This document shows positions 1 to 7,213 of a DNA stretch of 11,829 nt, piece by piece (position 1 is the stretch's first letter; each line of letters starts with the position of its first letter). The notes below the pieces were generated by a model. The model saw only the letters and a list, made by a program, of their open reading frames with translations, searched no databases and was not told where the DNA came from. The position numbers and the translations under genes are program-made. The stretch covers positions 1 through 11,829 of the forward strand of contig JAGVHM010000073.1 of assembly GCA_020056545.1 (NCBI GenBank), in the 5' to 3' direction. This DNA comes from a bacterium (lineage in GTDB: Bacteria; Desulfobacterota; Deferrimicrobia; Deferrimicrobiales; Deferrimicrobiaceae).

Positions 1-123
1 TTCGCCGCTGTTCGCATCTCCGGCGCCAGGCGCCCCGGCATTTCTCCAAGTGACTGACGCAATCAGCGCGAGGCCGCCCAGGACCGCCAGCAAAGCCGCA
101 ATGGAGGAGAAGCGCAGGCGCAT
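1..123 (-). CDS. lptC: LptC-like lipopolysaccharide export protein, N-terminal fragment
   Basis: The reverse strand opens with ATG at 123, and the frame stays open to the window edge (41 codons, 3' end missing). The peptide begins MRLRFSSIAALLAVLGG and continues as a single hydrophobic segment (about residues 5-23) followed by a Gly/Ala/Asn-rich linker. This is the shape of LptC, a bitopic inner-membrane protein that passes lipopolysaccharide from the LptBFG transporter to LptA. The fragment is too short for family recognition by sequence. The call rests on the single N-terminal membrane helix and on position: kdsC-lptC-lptA-lptB is a common order in Proteobacteria. The start lies 3 bp past the kdsC stop, so it is probably the next gene of the same operon. 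No clear Shine-Dalgarno is seen, which fits translational coupling. Any other small membrane-anchored protein is possible. Confidence 0.6.
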   Translation of the reverse strand, partial: MRLRFSSIAALLAVLGGLALIASVTWRNAGAPGAGDANSGE

Positions 124-126
124 AAT

Positions 127-678
127 CTACCGCGCGTCCGTGAAATACCTGGAGGATGCTTTTCCCCACGACCCGCTGGACTTGAGGAGGAACTCGATGA
201 TTTCCCGAACCGCGCCGCCGCCTCCCGGCCGGGAGGAAACGTAGTCCGCCGCGTCCATGACATAGCTTTCCGCATCGGAAACAGAAGCGGCGAAGCCCAC
301 CTCCCCCAGCAGCTGCAAATCGACTATGTCGTCTCCCACGTAGGAGGTCTCGCGCGGCGACAGCCCCTTCTCCGCCAGGATCTCCCGCCAGGTGGCCACC
401 TTGTCCGCGGACCCCTGCCGTACAATGGAAATACCCAGCTCCTTCGCACGGATCGATACCACCTCCGACGTTCTGCCGGTGATGATTCCCACCTCTACAC
501 CAGCCCTCTGGAGCATCTTTATGCCGTGCCCGTCCCGGACGTGGAACCGCTTGATTTCCACGCCCCGGCTGTCGTAGACGATCCCGCCGTCGGTCAGGAC
601 CCCGTCCACGTCGAGCAGGAACAGGCGCACACCCGCCGCTTTTTCCGCTGCGCCGGGCCGGATCACCGGCGAGTTCAT
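127..678 (-). CDS. kdsC: 3-deoxy-D-manno-octulosonate 8-phosphate phosphatase KdsC
   Basis: A cytoplasmic HAD-superfamily phosphatase that removes phosphate from Kdo 8-phosphate to give free Kdo for lipopolysaccharide core synthesis. The 183-residue product is a normal length for KdsC. HAD motif I is DVDGVLTDG with the nucleophile/acid pair D23 and D25. Motif II is ITGRTS (66-71), the motif III lysine is K93 in SADK, and motif IV is GDDIVD (115-120). The C-terminal glycine-rich stretch RPGGGGAVREIIEFLL matches the KdsC tail that closes over the neighbouring active site in the tetramer. The ATG at 678 overlaps the kdsD stop in an ATGA, and a G-rich ribosome-binding site lies just upstream. It is the third step of the Kdo pathway encoded in this operon. 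The last 15 or so residues (after LLKSS) are a non-conserved tail. Confidence 0.95.
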   Translation of the reverse strand: MNSPVIRPGAAEKAAGVRLFLLDVDGVLTDGGIVYDSRGVEIKRFHVRDGHGIKMLQRAGVEVGIITGRTSEVVSIRAKELGISIVRQGSADKVATWREILAEKGLSPRETSYVGDDIVDLQLLGEVGFAASVSDAESYVMDAADYVSSRPGGGGAVREIIEFLLKSSGSWGKASSRYFTDAR

Positions 679-1646
679 CCTACCCCCGCCTTCAGTAGAT
701 CGTGTATGTGGACGATGCCGACCAGCCGGCCTTCGTCCCCGCCGTCGAAAACGAAGAGGCTGGTGATCGAATTCTGCTCCATCTTCCGCAGGGCGGAGGC
801 GGCGAGATCGCTGGAAAAAATGCGCTTGGGACGCGTGGACATCACCTCCTCGGCGCGCGTGCGGAAGAGGTCTACCCCTCTCTCCATCGCCCGCCGGACA
901 TCTCCGTCGGTGATCACGCCCGCCAGCGCCCCCGATCCGTCGAGGACTCCGGTGACGCCCAGCCTCTTGGCGCTGATCGTCAACAGCGCGTCCTTAAGCG
1001 GCGTGTCGGTGGAGACCAGCGGGACGCCGTCCCCGGCGTGCATGAGATCCTCGACCGTCAGCAGCTTCCGGCCCAGCGAGCCGCCGGGGTGCAGCATCGC
1101 GAAGTCCCGGGCGGAAAATCCCTTCTCCTCGAACAGCACCACCGCGAGAGCGTCCCCCATGGCGACGGCGGCCGTCGTGGACGCCGTCGGGGCGAGCCCC
1201 ATCGGGCACGCCTCCTCGGATACCCCGACATCGATCACGGCATCGGCATGGCGCGCCAGCGTGGAGCCCGTGTCCCCCGTAAGGGCGATAAGCGGCAGGC
1301 CAAGGCGCTTGAAGACCGGGACCAGGGAGATCACCTCCGTCGTCTCGCCCGACTTGGAGATCGCGATGACGACGTCTCCCTCGAGGACCATCCCTATGTC
1401 GCCGTGGAGCCCCTCCGCCGGGTGGAGGAAGAAGGCCGGCGTCCCCGTCGAGGCAAGGGTCGCCGCTATCTTGCGCCCGATGAGGCCTGACTTGCCCATC
1501 CCCGTGACCACTACCTTGCCGCGCGCCCCAAGCAGCAGGTCGACGGCCCGCTGAAAATTCGCGTCTAGCTTCTTCGCAAGCCCGAGTATCCCGGCCGCCT
1601 CGACGGACAGGACCCTGGCGGCGCGTTCCGACAGGTCGCGGGTCAT
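675..1646 (-). CDS. kdsD: D-arabinose 5-phosphate isomerase KdsD (SIS + CBS pair)
   Basis: Interconverts D-ribulose 5-phosphate and D-arabinose 5-phosphate, the entry step to Kdo. The 323-residue protein has an N-terminal SIS sugar-isomerase domain (about 35-175) with GMGKSG (49-54) and SKSGETTE (97-104), then two CBS domains (about 203-320). Residues known to matter in E. coli KdsD (K59, E111, E152, H193) fall here at K52, E104, E145 and H186, all with the same offset of 7, so the active site appears complete. KpsF and GutQ paralogues share this architecture, but placement between kdsA and kdsC argues for the housekeeping KdsD. ATG at 1646 overlaps the kdsA stop by 4 bp (ATGA), with a purine-rich G tract upstream. 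The CBS domains may sense a nucleotide or sugar nucleotide; the sequence does not say which. Confidence 0.95.
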   Translation of the reverse strand: MTRDLSERAARVLSVEAAGILGLAKKLDANFQRAVDLLLGARGKVVVTGMGKSGLIGRKIAATLASTGTPAFFLHPAEGLHGDIGMVLEGDVVIAISKSGETTEVISLVPVFKRLGLPLIALTGDTGSTLARHADAVIDVGVSEEACPMGLAPTASTTAAVAMGDALAVVLFEEKGFSARDFAMLHPGGSLGRKLLTVEDLMHAGDGVPLVSTDTPLKDALLTISAKRLGVTGVLDGSGALAGVITDGDVRRAMERGVDLFRTRAEEVMSTRPKRIFSSDLAASALRKMEQNSITSLFVFDGGDEGRLVGIVHIHDLLKAGVG

Positions 1647-2494
1647 GCCCGGCCCCCTTCCGGCCCCGCCGGGAATTCCACCGCTGCGCGGATGGAGAGA
1701 AGCGAACGCAGCAGCGGCTCCACATCTTCAAGCGGCAGGCTGTTGGGGCCGTCCGATCGCGCGCTCTCCGGGTCCGGATGCACCTCGAGGAAGACCCCGT
1801 CCGCTCCGGCCGCAACCGCCGCCCGCGCGAGAGGCGCGACGAACCTTCGGTCCCCCGAGGATGAATCCCCCGCTCCGCCCGGAAGCTGAACGCTGTGCGT
1901 GGCGTCGAAGATCAGCGGGCAGATCCCCTCGCGGACCTGGGGGATCCCCCGGAAGTCGACGACCAGGTTGTTGTATCCGAACATCGTCCCCCTCTCGGTG
2001 ACGATGACCCCGGAATTCCCCGTCGAGACGACCTTTTCCACGGCGTTCGCCATGTCCCACGGCGCCATGAACTGCCCCTTCTTTATATTCACGGGAAGAC
2101 CCGTCCTCCCGGCCGCGACCAGCAGGTCGGTCTGCCGGCAGAGGAACGCCGGGATCTGGATCAGGTCCACCGCTGTGCCCGCGGATTCGGCCTGGCGCGG
2201 GTCGTGCACGTCGGTGGTCACCGGGATGCCGAACTTTCGCCGGATCTCTCCCAGGATGCGCAACCCTTCCTCCATGCCCGGCCCCCTGTAGGACCGGACC
2301 GAGGAGCGGTTCGCCTTGTCGAAGGAGCCCTTGAAGACGAGGTTGACCTTCAGGCGGACGGCGAGCCCGGAGAGAAATTCCGCAACGGCGAACGCAAGGT
2401 CCTCCGATTCCAGGACGCACGGCCCCGCTATGATGGCCGGGGGGTTCCCCTGCCCTATACGGAACCGGCCCGCGATCTCGACCTGGCGGATCAC
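1643..2494 (-). CDS. kdsA: 2-dehydro-3-deoxyphosphooctonate aldolase (Kdo 8-phosphate synthase), metal-dependent type
   Basis: Condenses phosphoenolpyruvate with arabinose 5-phosphate to give Kdo 8-phosphate in the cytoplasm. The 283-residue TIM-barrel protein carries AGPCVLES near the N terminus, the arabinose-phosphate site motif KANRSS (60-65), [10 protein letters not shown] and the phosphate-site lysines around KKGQF. Cys26, His200, Glu237 and Asp248 line up, all with an offset of 15, with the four metal ligands of Aquifex aeolicus KdsA (C11, H185, E222, D233). This indicates the metal-dependent class; the E. coli enzyme has Asn in place of the Cys. The start is GTG at 2494, overlapping the pyrG stop as GTGA, with a weak AGGT-type ribosome-binding site, so translation is probably coupled to pyrG. 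Next in the operon is kdsD, which supplies its substrate. Confidence 0.96.
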   Translation of the reverse strand: MIRQVEIAGRFRIGQGNPPAIIAGPCVLESEDLAFAVAEFLSGLAVRLKVNLVFKGSFDKANRSSVRSYRGPGMEEGLRILGEIRRKFGIPVTTDVHDPRQAESAGTAVDLIQIPAFLCRQTDLLVAAGRTGLPVNIKKGQFMAPWDMANAVEKVVSTGNSGVIVTERGTMFGYNNLVVDFRGIPQVREGICPLIFDATHSVQLPGGAGDSSSGDRRFVAPLARAAVAAGADGVFLEVHPDPESARSDGPNSLPLEDVEPLLRSLLSIRAAVEFPAGPEGGRA

Positions 2495-4122
2495 GTCGCT
2501 ACCTGCCCCCGGGAGACCGCGTGGGCGGCGCCTATGAAATCCCGGAACAGGGGGTGGGGCGACATCGGCCGGGACTGGAATTCCGGGTGGAACTGGCAGC
2601 CCAGGAACCAGGGATGGTCCTGGATCTCCACTATCTCCACGAGGCGTCCATCCGGCGACAGGCCGGTGACTCTCAAGCCCTTGGAGGCAAGCGCTTCCCG
2701 GTACTCGTTGTTCACCTCGTAACGGTGCCTGTGCCGTTCCGAGACCTCCAGCGCACCGTAAGCCTTCCTGGCGAGCGACTTCTCGGAAAGGCGGCAGGGG
2801 TACGCGCCCAGCCGCATCGTCGCCCCCTTGTCAACGACGCCGCGCTGGTCCGGCATGAGATCGATCACCGCGCACTCGCTCTCGGAATCGAGCTCCCGGC
2901 TGGTGGCGGCCGCCATTCCGCAGACGTTCCGGGCGAACTCCACCACGGCCACCTGCATCCCCAGGCAGATGCCGAAGTAGGGGACGCCGTTCTCCCTGGC
3001 GTATTTCACCGCGGAGATCTTCCCCTCCACGCCTCGCGAGCCGAACCCTCCCGGGACCAGGATCCCGTCCGCTCCCTTCAGGAGCGCCTCGGCTCCCTGC
3101 TTCTCTATCTCCTCGGAGTCGACGTACCGGTGATGCACACGCACCGAGTGGGCGATCCCTCCGTGCGTCAGGGCCTCGTTCAAACTTTTATATGACTCGC
3201 GCAGGTTGACGTATTTGCCGACGATGGCGATCGTGACCTCTCCCACCGGGTTCTTCCATTTCTCGACGACCTTGGTCCACGCATCTAGCTTCGGCTCACC
3301 GGCCCAGATGTTCAGCGACTCCATGATCTTGTCGTCCAGCCCCTCCTGGTGGAAGACCGTCGGCAGCTCGTATATCTGCTCCACGTCCCGGGCCGTTATC
3401 ACCGCGTCCTCGGTGACGTTGCAGAACAGGGCGATCTTCGCCTTTATCTCCTTGGGCAGCGGCCTGTCGCAGCGGCAAAGCAGGACGTCGGGCTGGACGC
3501 CGATGGAGCGAAGCTCCTTCACGCTGTGCTGCGTGGGCTTGGTCTTGAGCTCCCCCGCCGTCCCGATGTACGGGACGAGCGTCACGTGGACGTAGAGCGT
3601 GTTCTCCTTGCCCCGGTCGGTCCGCACCTGGCGGATCGCCTCCAGGAAAGGCAGGCTCTCGATGTCCCCCACGGTGCCGCCCACCTCCACGATCGCAAGG
3701 TCGTACCCCTTCGCCACCGAGAAAATGACGCGCTTGATCTCGTCCGTAATGTGGGGGATCACCTGGACGGTCCCGCCGAGGTAGTCGCCGCGCCGCTCCT
3801 TGTTGATCACCGAGTGGTAGATCTTGCCGGTCGTGCAGTTGTTCTTCTTGCCCATCTTGGAGGAGACGTACCGCTCGTAATGGCCCAGGTCGAGGTCGGT
3901 CTCGGCGCCGTCGTCGGTGACGAACACCTCTCCGTGCTGGAACGGATTCATCGTGCCGGGATCCACGTTGATGTACGGGTCGAGCTTGAGCATCGTGATC
4001 TTCAGGCCCCGGGCCTCCAGGAGCGCCCCGATGGAAGCGGCGGCAAGCCCCTTTCCCAGGGAGGACACGACGCCGCCCGTCACGAAGATGAATTTCGGCT
4101 TTACTGTCCGTTCCGCCCGCAT
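2491..4122 (-). CDS. pyrG: CTP synthase (glutamine-hydrolysing)
   Basis: Makes CTP from UTP, ATP and glutamine in the cytoplasm. The 543-residue length is typical. The N-terminal amidoligase domain starts with [13 protein letters not shown] (13-25), a P-loop, and includes [22 protein letters not shown] and [11 protein letters not shown]. The C-terminal class I glutamine amidotransferase domain has the oxyanion loop PGGFG, nucleophile Cys386 in FGICLGMQ, and His512 and Glu514 in FHPEFQSRP, completing the triad. The ATG at 4122 has a strong AGGAGAGG just upstream and lies 22 bp inside the end of kdsB. It adds about six residues before the conserved core compared with E. coli. Its presence among Kdo genes makes metabolic sense, because KdsB uses CTP to activate Kdo. 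Confidence 0.98.
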   Translation of the reverse strand: MRAERTVKPKFIFVTGGVVSSLGKGLAAASIGALLEARGLKITMLKLDPYINVDPGTMNPFQHGEVFVTDDGAETDLDLGHYERYVSSKMGKKNNCTTGKIYHSVINKERRGDYLGGTVQVIPHITDEIKRVIFSVAKGYDLAIVEVGGTVGDIESLPFLEAIRQVRTDRGKENTLYVHVTLVPYIGTAGELKTKPTQHSVKELRSIGVQPDVLLCRCDRPLPKEIKAKIALFCNVTEDAVITARDVEQIYELPTVFHQEGLDDKIMESLNIWAGEPKLDAWTKVVEKWKNPVGEVTIAIVGKYVNLRESYKSLNEALTHGGIAHSVRVHHRYVDSEEIEKQGAEALLKGADGILVPGGFGSRGVEGKISAVKYARENGVPYFGICLGMQVAVVEFARNVCGMAAATSRELDSESECAVIDLMPDQRGVVDKGATMRLGAYPCRLSEKSLARKAYGALEVSERHRHRYEVNNEYREALASKGLRVTGLSPDGRLVEIVEIQDHPWFLGCQFHPEFQSRPMSPHPLFRDFIGAAHAVSRGQVAT

Positions 4123-4850
4123 AGCCTCTCCTTGACGGCAGCAAGATCTTCCTGCGTGTCCACTCCCACCGAGTCGTGCGCCACGTCCACCACCCGGATC
4201 CTGTAACCGCTTTCAAGCACCCGGAGCTGCTCCAGCCGCTCCGCTTCCTCCAGCGGGGACGGCGGCAGGGCGGCAACGGTGAACAGGAACTCCTTCCGGT
4301 ACCCATAGATGCCGAGATGCTTGCGGTACCTGCCCGAACCGGCGTCCCTGTAGTGGGGAATTGGGGACCGTGAAAAATAGAGCGCATCGCCGCCGGCGTC
4401 GGTGACCACCTTCACCACGGACGGGCGCAGAAACTCCTCCGGATCGTCGCGAAGAAGGGCGGCCGTGGTCATCGATACCGCCCGGTCCGCAAGCAAAGGG
4501 GCCACCACTGCGTCTATTACGGAAGGGTGCATCATCGGTTCGTCGCCCTGAAGGTTGACGATGATCTCCTCGGAAAGACCCCGCGCCGCCTCCGCAACGC
4601 GGTCCGTGCCCGAGGCGCAGGCCAGCGACGTCATCATCGCCTCCCCCCCGAAGCCCTTGACAACCTCCGCGATGCGCCCATCGTCCGTCGCCACCACAAC
4701 ACGGGTTGCAAGCCGGGATTTCCTTGCCTTTTCCCAAACATACCATATCATCGGACGACCGTCTATTTGGGCCAGGGGCTTGCCCGGCAGCCGCTCGGAC
4801 GCGTACCTTGCGGGGATGACCACCGCAACTCCTTTCGGTGCGGCGATCAC
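4101..4850 (-). CDS. kdsB: 3-deoxy-manno-octulosonate cytidylyltransferase (CMP-Kdo synthetase)
   Basis: Activates Kdo with CTP to give CMP-Kdo, the donor for lipid A core assembly. The nucleotidyltransferase fold is shown by [17 protein letters not shown] near the N terminus, [32 protein letters not shown] and the C-terminal [13 protein letters not shown] and GVDTQEDL motifs. The reading frame is open up to an ATG at 4913, but that would overlap argC by 67 bp. I prefer GTG at 4850, which forms a GTGA overlap with the argC stop, as at pyrG/kdsA, and gives 249 residues against 248 in E. coli. A second candidate, GTG at 4823, has a better Shine-Dalgarno (AAGGAG, 5-nt spacing) but would leave almost nothing before the first beta strand. 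The gene ends 22 bp inside pyrG. Confidence 0.94.
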   Translation of the reverse strand: MIAAPKGVAVVIPARYASERLPGKPLAQIDGRPMIWYVWEKARKSRLATRVVVATDDGRIAEVVKGFGGEAMMTSLACASGTDRVAEAARGLSEEIIVNLQGDEPMMHPSVIDAVVAPLLADRAVSMTTAALLRDDPEEFLRPSVVKVVTDAGGDALYFSRSPIPHYRDAGSGRYRKHLGIYGYRKEFLFTVAALPPSPLEEAERLEQLRVLESGYRIRVVDVAHDSVGVDTQEDLAAVKERLCGRNGQ

Positions 4851-5887
4851 GGAAAGAGGGGGGCCTGCCGGAGTCCGTCCTCCTCCGGGAACCCCATCAT
4901 CAGGTTGAAGCACTGCACCGCCGCCCCGGAAGCGCCTTTCACGAGGTTGTCGATCGCGGAGACCACGACCACCCGCCTTGCCCTCGCGTCGACCCGGAAT
5001 GCGACGTCGCAGAAATTGCTCCCCGCCACATCCTTGGTGGACGGGAGAATCCCTTCAGGACACAGCCGCACGAACGGCTCACTCGCGTATGCCTTCCGGA
5101 ATGAGGCAGCGACCGCCTCCTCCGAGACTTTCGGCCGCAGCGCGGCGTAGCATGTCGCCAGGATGCCCCGGACCATCGGGATCAGGTGCGGGACGAAGCT
5201 TATGGCCACTTTTTCGCCAGCGGCCCGGGAAAGCTCCTGGTCCATCTCGGGGTTGTGCCGGTGATTCGGCAGTCCGTACGGCCTGACTCCCCCCTCGACC
5301 TCAGGGTAGTGGAACCCGAGTGAGGGGCTTCTCCCTCCACCGGACACGCCGGTCTTGCAGTCGGCCACTATCCCTTTGCCATCGACAAGCCGATCCGCCA
5401 GGAGCGGGCGCAGGGCGAGGATCACCGCCGTCGGGAAGCATCCGGGGACCGCCGCGAGCCGCGTCTTCCTGAGCCCGTCGCGATAAGCCTCGGGCAGGCC
5501 GTATACCGCCCCTGAATTCAGGCCCGGGCTCTTGTGCGTAACTCCGTAGACCGATTCGTACAGAGGAACGCTCCTGAAACGAAAGTCCGCCGACAGATCC
5601 ACGACCGGGATTCCCCTGGAAAGGATCCTCTCGGCGACCGGGGCCGACACCGTGTGGGGAAGCGCCAGGAAGGCGGCGTCGAACCGGGCGGTCAGCATCT
5701 CCTCCATTTTTCCGAAGGCGACCCCCGCAAGCTTTCCACGGAATGGAGCGAACGCCTGGTCGACCGGCTGCCCGGAATACTGTTCCGATGTAAGCACCGA
5801 GATCTTCGCGCGGGGATGGGACAGCAGGAGCCGGATAAGCTCGAACCCCGTGTAACCCGTCGCGCCGAAAATGGCGACCCTCTTCAT
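4847..5887 (-). CDS. argC: N-acetyl-gamma-glutamyl-phosphate reductase
   Basis: NADPH-dependent enzyme of arginine biosynthesis that reduces N-acetylglutamyl phosphate to the semialdehyde. The 346 residues match the long-chain (type 1) ArgC. The Rossmann motif is IFGATGYTGFELIRLL at the N terminus. The catalytic cysteine is C150 in VPGCFPTA, and the active-site histidine region is PYGLPNHRHNPEM. TGVSGGGRSP and DNLVKGASGAAVQ are also family signatures. The ATG at 5887 follows a good GGGAGGGG ribosome-binding site. It is the first gene of the seven-gene chain and is separated from rpsI by a terminator and a repeat element, so the chain should have its own promoter in that gap. I found none that is convincing. 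Why an arginine gene heads a Kdo operon is not evident from sequence, although argC next to rplM-rpsI occurs in Geobacter-like genomes (from memory). Confidence 0.97.
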   Translation of the reverse strand: MKRVAIFGATGYTGFELIRLLLSHPRAKISVLTSEQYSGQPVDQAFAPFRGKLAGVAFGKMEEMLTARFDAAFLALPHTVSAPVAERILSRGIPVVDLSADFRFRSVPLYESVYGVTHKSPGLNSGAVYGLPEAYRDGLRKTRLAAVPGCFPTAVILALRPLLADRLVDGKGIVADCKTGVSGGGRSPSLGFHYPEVEGGVRPYGLPNHRHNPEMDQELSRAAGEKVAISFVPHLIPMVRGILATCYAALRPKVSEEAVAASFRKAYASEPFVRLCPEGILPSTKDVAGSNFCDVAFRVDARARRVVVVSAIDNLVKGASGAAVQCFNLMMGFPEEDGLRQAPLFP

Positions 5888-5896
5888 ATTCCCCTC

Positions 5897-5923
5897 CCTA
5901 AGAACCGGGACGTTCCTAAGAAC
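5897..5923. repeat. Short 9-bp direct repeat in the argC leader
   Basis: CCTAAGAAC occurs twice, at 5897-5905 and 5915-5923, 18 bp apart. Between the copies is GGGACGTTCCT (5907-5917), one base different from the terminal motif GGGACGGTCCT of the larger repeat next door. The nearer copy adjoins the argC Shine-Dalgarno. It may be a degenerate remnant of the same repeat family or a small regulatory site. Confidence 0.5.
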
Positions 5924-5929
5924 TTAAAG

Positions 5930-6118
5930 ACAGGGACGGTCCTGAGATCTCCTTTCGACTTATACGCCCCTGCTGAATAACCAGTATCCTTTTCTGCCCC
6001 AGAGAGCCCGTGCACAGGACATGGAAAACAGGGACGGTCCTGAGATCTCCTTTCGACTTATACGCCCCTGCTGAATAACCAGTATCCTTTTCTGCCCCAG
6101 AGAGCCCGTGCACAGGAC
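5930..6118. repeat. Perfect 91-bp direct repeat (two copies) with inverted termini, REP/MITE-like
   Basis: Bases 5930-6020 and 6028-6118 are identical over 91 bp (period 98, 7-bp spacer ATGGAAA). Each copy starts with ACAGGGACGGTCCT. The second copy continues into AGGACCGTCCCT (6114-6125), the exact inverted complement of AGGGACGGTCCT at 5932-5943 and 6030-6041. The complete unit is therefore about 96 bp with 12-bp terminal inverted repeats, and the first copy lacks the last bases of its right terminus. Each copy also holds the palindromes GAGATCTC and GTGCAC. The reverse strand reads open through both copies, but the period is not a multiple of three, so the two copies encode different peptides; coding is unlikely. 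The size and ends suggest a REP-type or miniature inverted-repeat element; no transposase is present here. Confidence 0.9.
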
Positions 6119-6128
6119 CGTCCCTAAC

Positions 6129-6163
6129 AAAAAGGGGAAGGCGGCGGTAGCGGCCTTCCCCTT
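6129..6163 (-). terminator. Rho-independent terminator after rpsI
   Basis: On the reverse strand an 11-bp perfect stem AAGGGGAAGGC / GCCTTCCCCTT (arms at 6153-6163 and 6132-6142, 10-base loop) is followed at once by a T run (TTTTT up to 6129). It lies 37 bp past the rpsI stop, so it ends the rplM-rpsI transcript and separates it from argC. Confidence 0.93.
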
Positions 6164-6199
6164 CGGGAACCGTTCGACGGGGCATATCGCCCTCGCTGA

Positions 6200-6595
6200 T
6201 TACCGCTTGGAGAACTGGAACCGTTTCCTCGCTCCCGGACGACCGTATTTCTTCCGTTCCTTGATCCGGGCGTCACGGGTCAGGAAGCCGGCCCGCTTGA
6301 GCGCCGGGCGAAGCTCGGGGTTGTCCGCCTGCAGCGCCTTGGCGAGCCCGTATTTCACCGAATCCGCCTGTGCCGCGGGCCCCCCGCCGCGGACGTTGAC
6401 CTCGACGTCGAACGACTGCCGCTTCCCTGTGAGCACGAGCGGCTGGACGGCCACCGCCCGGAGCGCCAGCACGGGAAAGTAGTTCTCGAACTCCCGCCCG
6501 TTGATGCTTATGCGCCCGCTTCCCGACTTCAGGTAGACGCGCGCTATGGCGGTCTTCCGTTTCCCCGTCGCGTACAATTTAGCTGCCTGTGCCAT
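6200..6595 (-). CDS. rpsI: 30S ribosomal protein S9
   Basis: Small-subunit ribosomal protein whose C-terminal tail reaches the P-site tRNA. The 131 residues are the usual length. ATGKRKTAIARVYLKSGSG at the N terminus, the GGGPAAQADSVKYGLAKAL region and the basic ending RARKRFQFSKR-like tail (here ARKRFQFSKR) are diagnostic, including the terminal Ser-Lys-Arg. ATG at 6595 is preceded by AGAGGAAAG. It is 17 bp downstream of rplM, the conserved L13-S9 pair, and shares its promoter. The terminator beyond its stop closes the unit. Confidence 0.99.
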   Translation of the reverse strand: MAQAAKLYATGKRKTAIARVYLKSGSGRISINGREFENYFPVLALRAVAVQPLVLTGKRQSFDVEVNVRGGGPAAQADSVKYGLAKALQADNPELRPALKRAGFLTRDARIKERKKYGRPGARKRFQFSKR

Positions 6596-6612
6596 TTAGC
6601 TTCTTTCCTCTC

Positions 6613-7053
6613 TTATTCGCTGACCGCAAGCGCCTTGGGTTGCTGGGCCTTGTGCGGGTGGTCGGGGCCTGCGTAGACCTTGAGTTTCGTTATGAGCCGG
6701 TCGCCCAGGCGCGACTTCGGCAACATCCCCCGGACCGCCCATTCCACCAGCCTCTCAGGGTGCTTCGAAGTCAACACCTTCTCAGGCGTTGTGGATTTCA
6801 ATCCGCCCATGAACCCGGAGTGGCGGTAGTATGTCTTTTCCGTCATCTTTTTCCCGGTAAGCTTCACCTTGTCGGCGTTGACCACGATGACGAAATCGCC
6901 GATGTCGGCGTTCGGAGTGAACCGGGGCTTGTTTTTCCCTCGAATGACTTCGGCCACCTTCGTGGCGAGGCGCCCCAACACCTTCCCTTCGGCGTCCACG
7001 ACATGCCAGACCTGGTTGGCCTCGTCCCTTGTGAAGTATTCCGTCCTCTTCAT
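6613..7053 (-). CDS. rplM: 50S ribosomal protein L13
   Basis: Early-assembly large-subunit protein. With the ATG at 7053 the product is 146 residues (E. coli 142), beginning [20 protein letters not shown]. Conserved blocks include [52 protein letters not shown] and [12 protein letters not shown], with [17 protein letters not shown] near the C terminus. The frame is open upstream to 7143, but that extension (30 residues) is not conserved and would run through the promoter, so 7053 is the real start; GGGAAAGG lies 9 bases upstream. It is followed by rpsI. Transcription probably begins near 7083. Confidence 0.98.
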   Translation of the reverse strand: MKRTEYFTRDEANQVWHVVDAEGKVLGRLATKVAEVIRGKNKPRFTPNADIGDFVIVVNADKVKLTGKKMTEKTYYRHSGFMGGLKSTTPEKVLTSKHPERLVEWAVRGMLPKSRLGDRLITKLKVYAGPDHPHKAQQPKALAVSE

Positions 7054-7067
7054 CGGCGCAAACCTTT

Positions 7068-7086
7068 CCCTTTGAAAATCAAAGGG
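7068..7086. promoter_or_regulatory. Palindrome at the rplM transcription start
   Basis: CCCTTTGA-AAA-TCAAAGGG is a perfect 8-bp inverted repeat with a 3-base centre. It begins three bases past the proposed rplM -10 box, so it covers the predicted start of transcription, and its rplM-proximal arm joins the Shine-Dalgarno region (AAAGGGAAAGG on the reverse strand). It could be a DNA operator. If transcription starts upstream of the arm, it could be a leader hairpin that affects ribosome access. Confidence 0.55.
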
Positions 7087-7089
7087 TAT

Positions 7090-7118
7090 ATTAAAGCCCA
7101 CCCTCCGTCCAGCGTCAA
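7090..7118 (-). promoter_or_regulatory. Sigma70-type promoter of rplM-rpsI
   Basis: On the reverse strand TTGACG (7118-7113) and TTTAAT (7095-7090) each match the consensus at five of six bases and are spaced by exactly 17 bp. The predicted start lies about 37 bases upstream... of position 7053 minus the leader, i.e. near 7083, giving a leader of roughly 30 bases before the rplM ATG. Confidence 0.75.
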
Positions 7119-7190
7119 GGGGAAAATGACCCGGCGTGGACAATCAACCCAAGGACTTCAGGAAATCCCGTATCGCCTCCCGGGCGCGGG

Positions 7191-7196
7191 TATACT
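7191..7196 (+). promoter_or_regulatory. Possible -10 box before the PhnD-like gene
   Basis: TATACT matches the sigma70 -10 consensus at five of six bases, but no acceptable -35 box stands 16-18 bp upstream. It lies only 18 bp before the start codon, so the leader would be very short. The rest of 7119-7213 shows nothing else clear. Confidence 0.25.
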
Positions 7197-7213
7197 GTTA
7201 TGGGAGAAAAATC

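Noticed and set aside
526..1554. 342-codon plus-strand open frame over kdsD/kdsC
   Set aside because: Shadow of kdsD; Ser/Pro/Arg-rich low-complexity product without motifs.
3296..4387. 363-codon reverse-strand frame spanning kdsB and pyrG
   Set aside because: Same strand but another frame of two well-supported genes; the Arg/Gly/Pro-rich product is typical of a shifted frame.
5960..5990. GTATAAG on the reverse strand in each repeat copy as an argC -10 box
   Set aside because: No -35-like hexamer at 16-18 bp; it remains only a weak possibility.
5930..6118. Direct repeat as a CRISPR array
   Set aside because: Only two copies, 91 bp long with a 7-bp spacer, and no cas genes; repeat and spacer sizes are wrong.
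5916..6185. 89-codon reverse-strand frame running through the direct repeats
   Set aside because: The repeat period (98) is not a multiple of three, so the two copies encode different peptides; it also runs through the terminator hairpin. No sign of selection for coding.
7054..7143. Upstream extension of rplM
   Set aside because: It would cover the promoter and palindrome, and L13 proteins begin near residue 31 of that frame.
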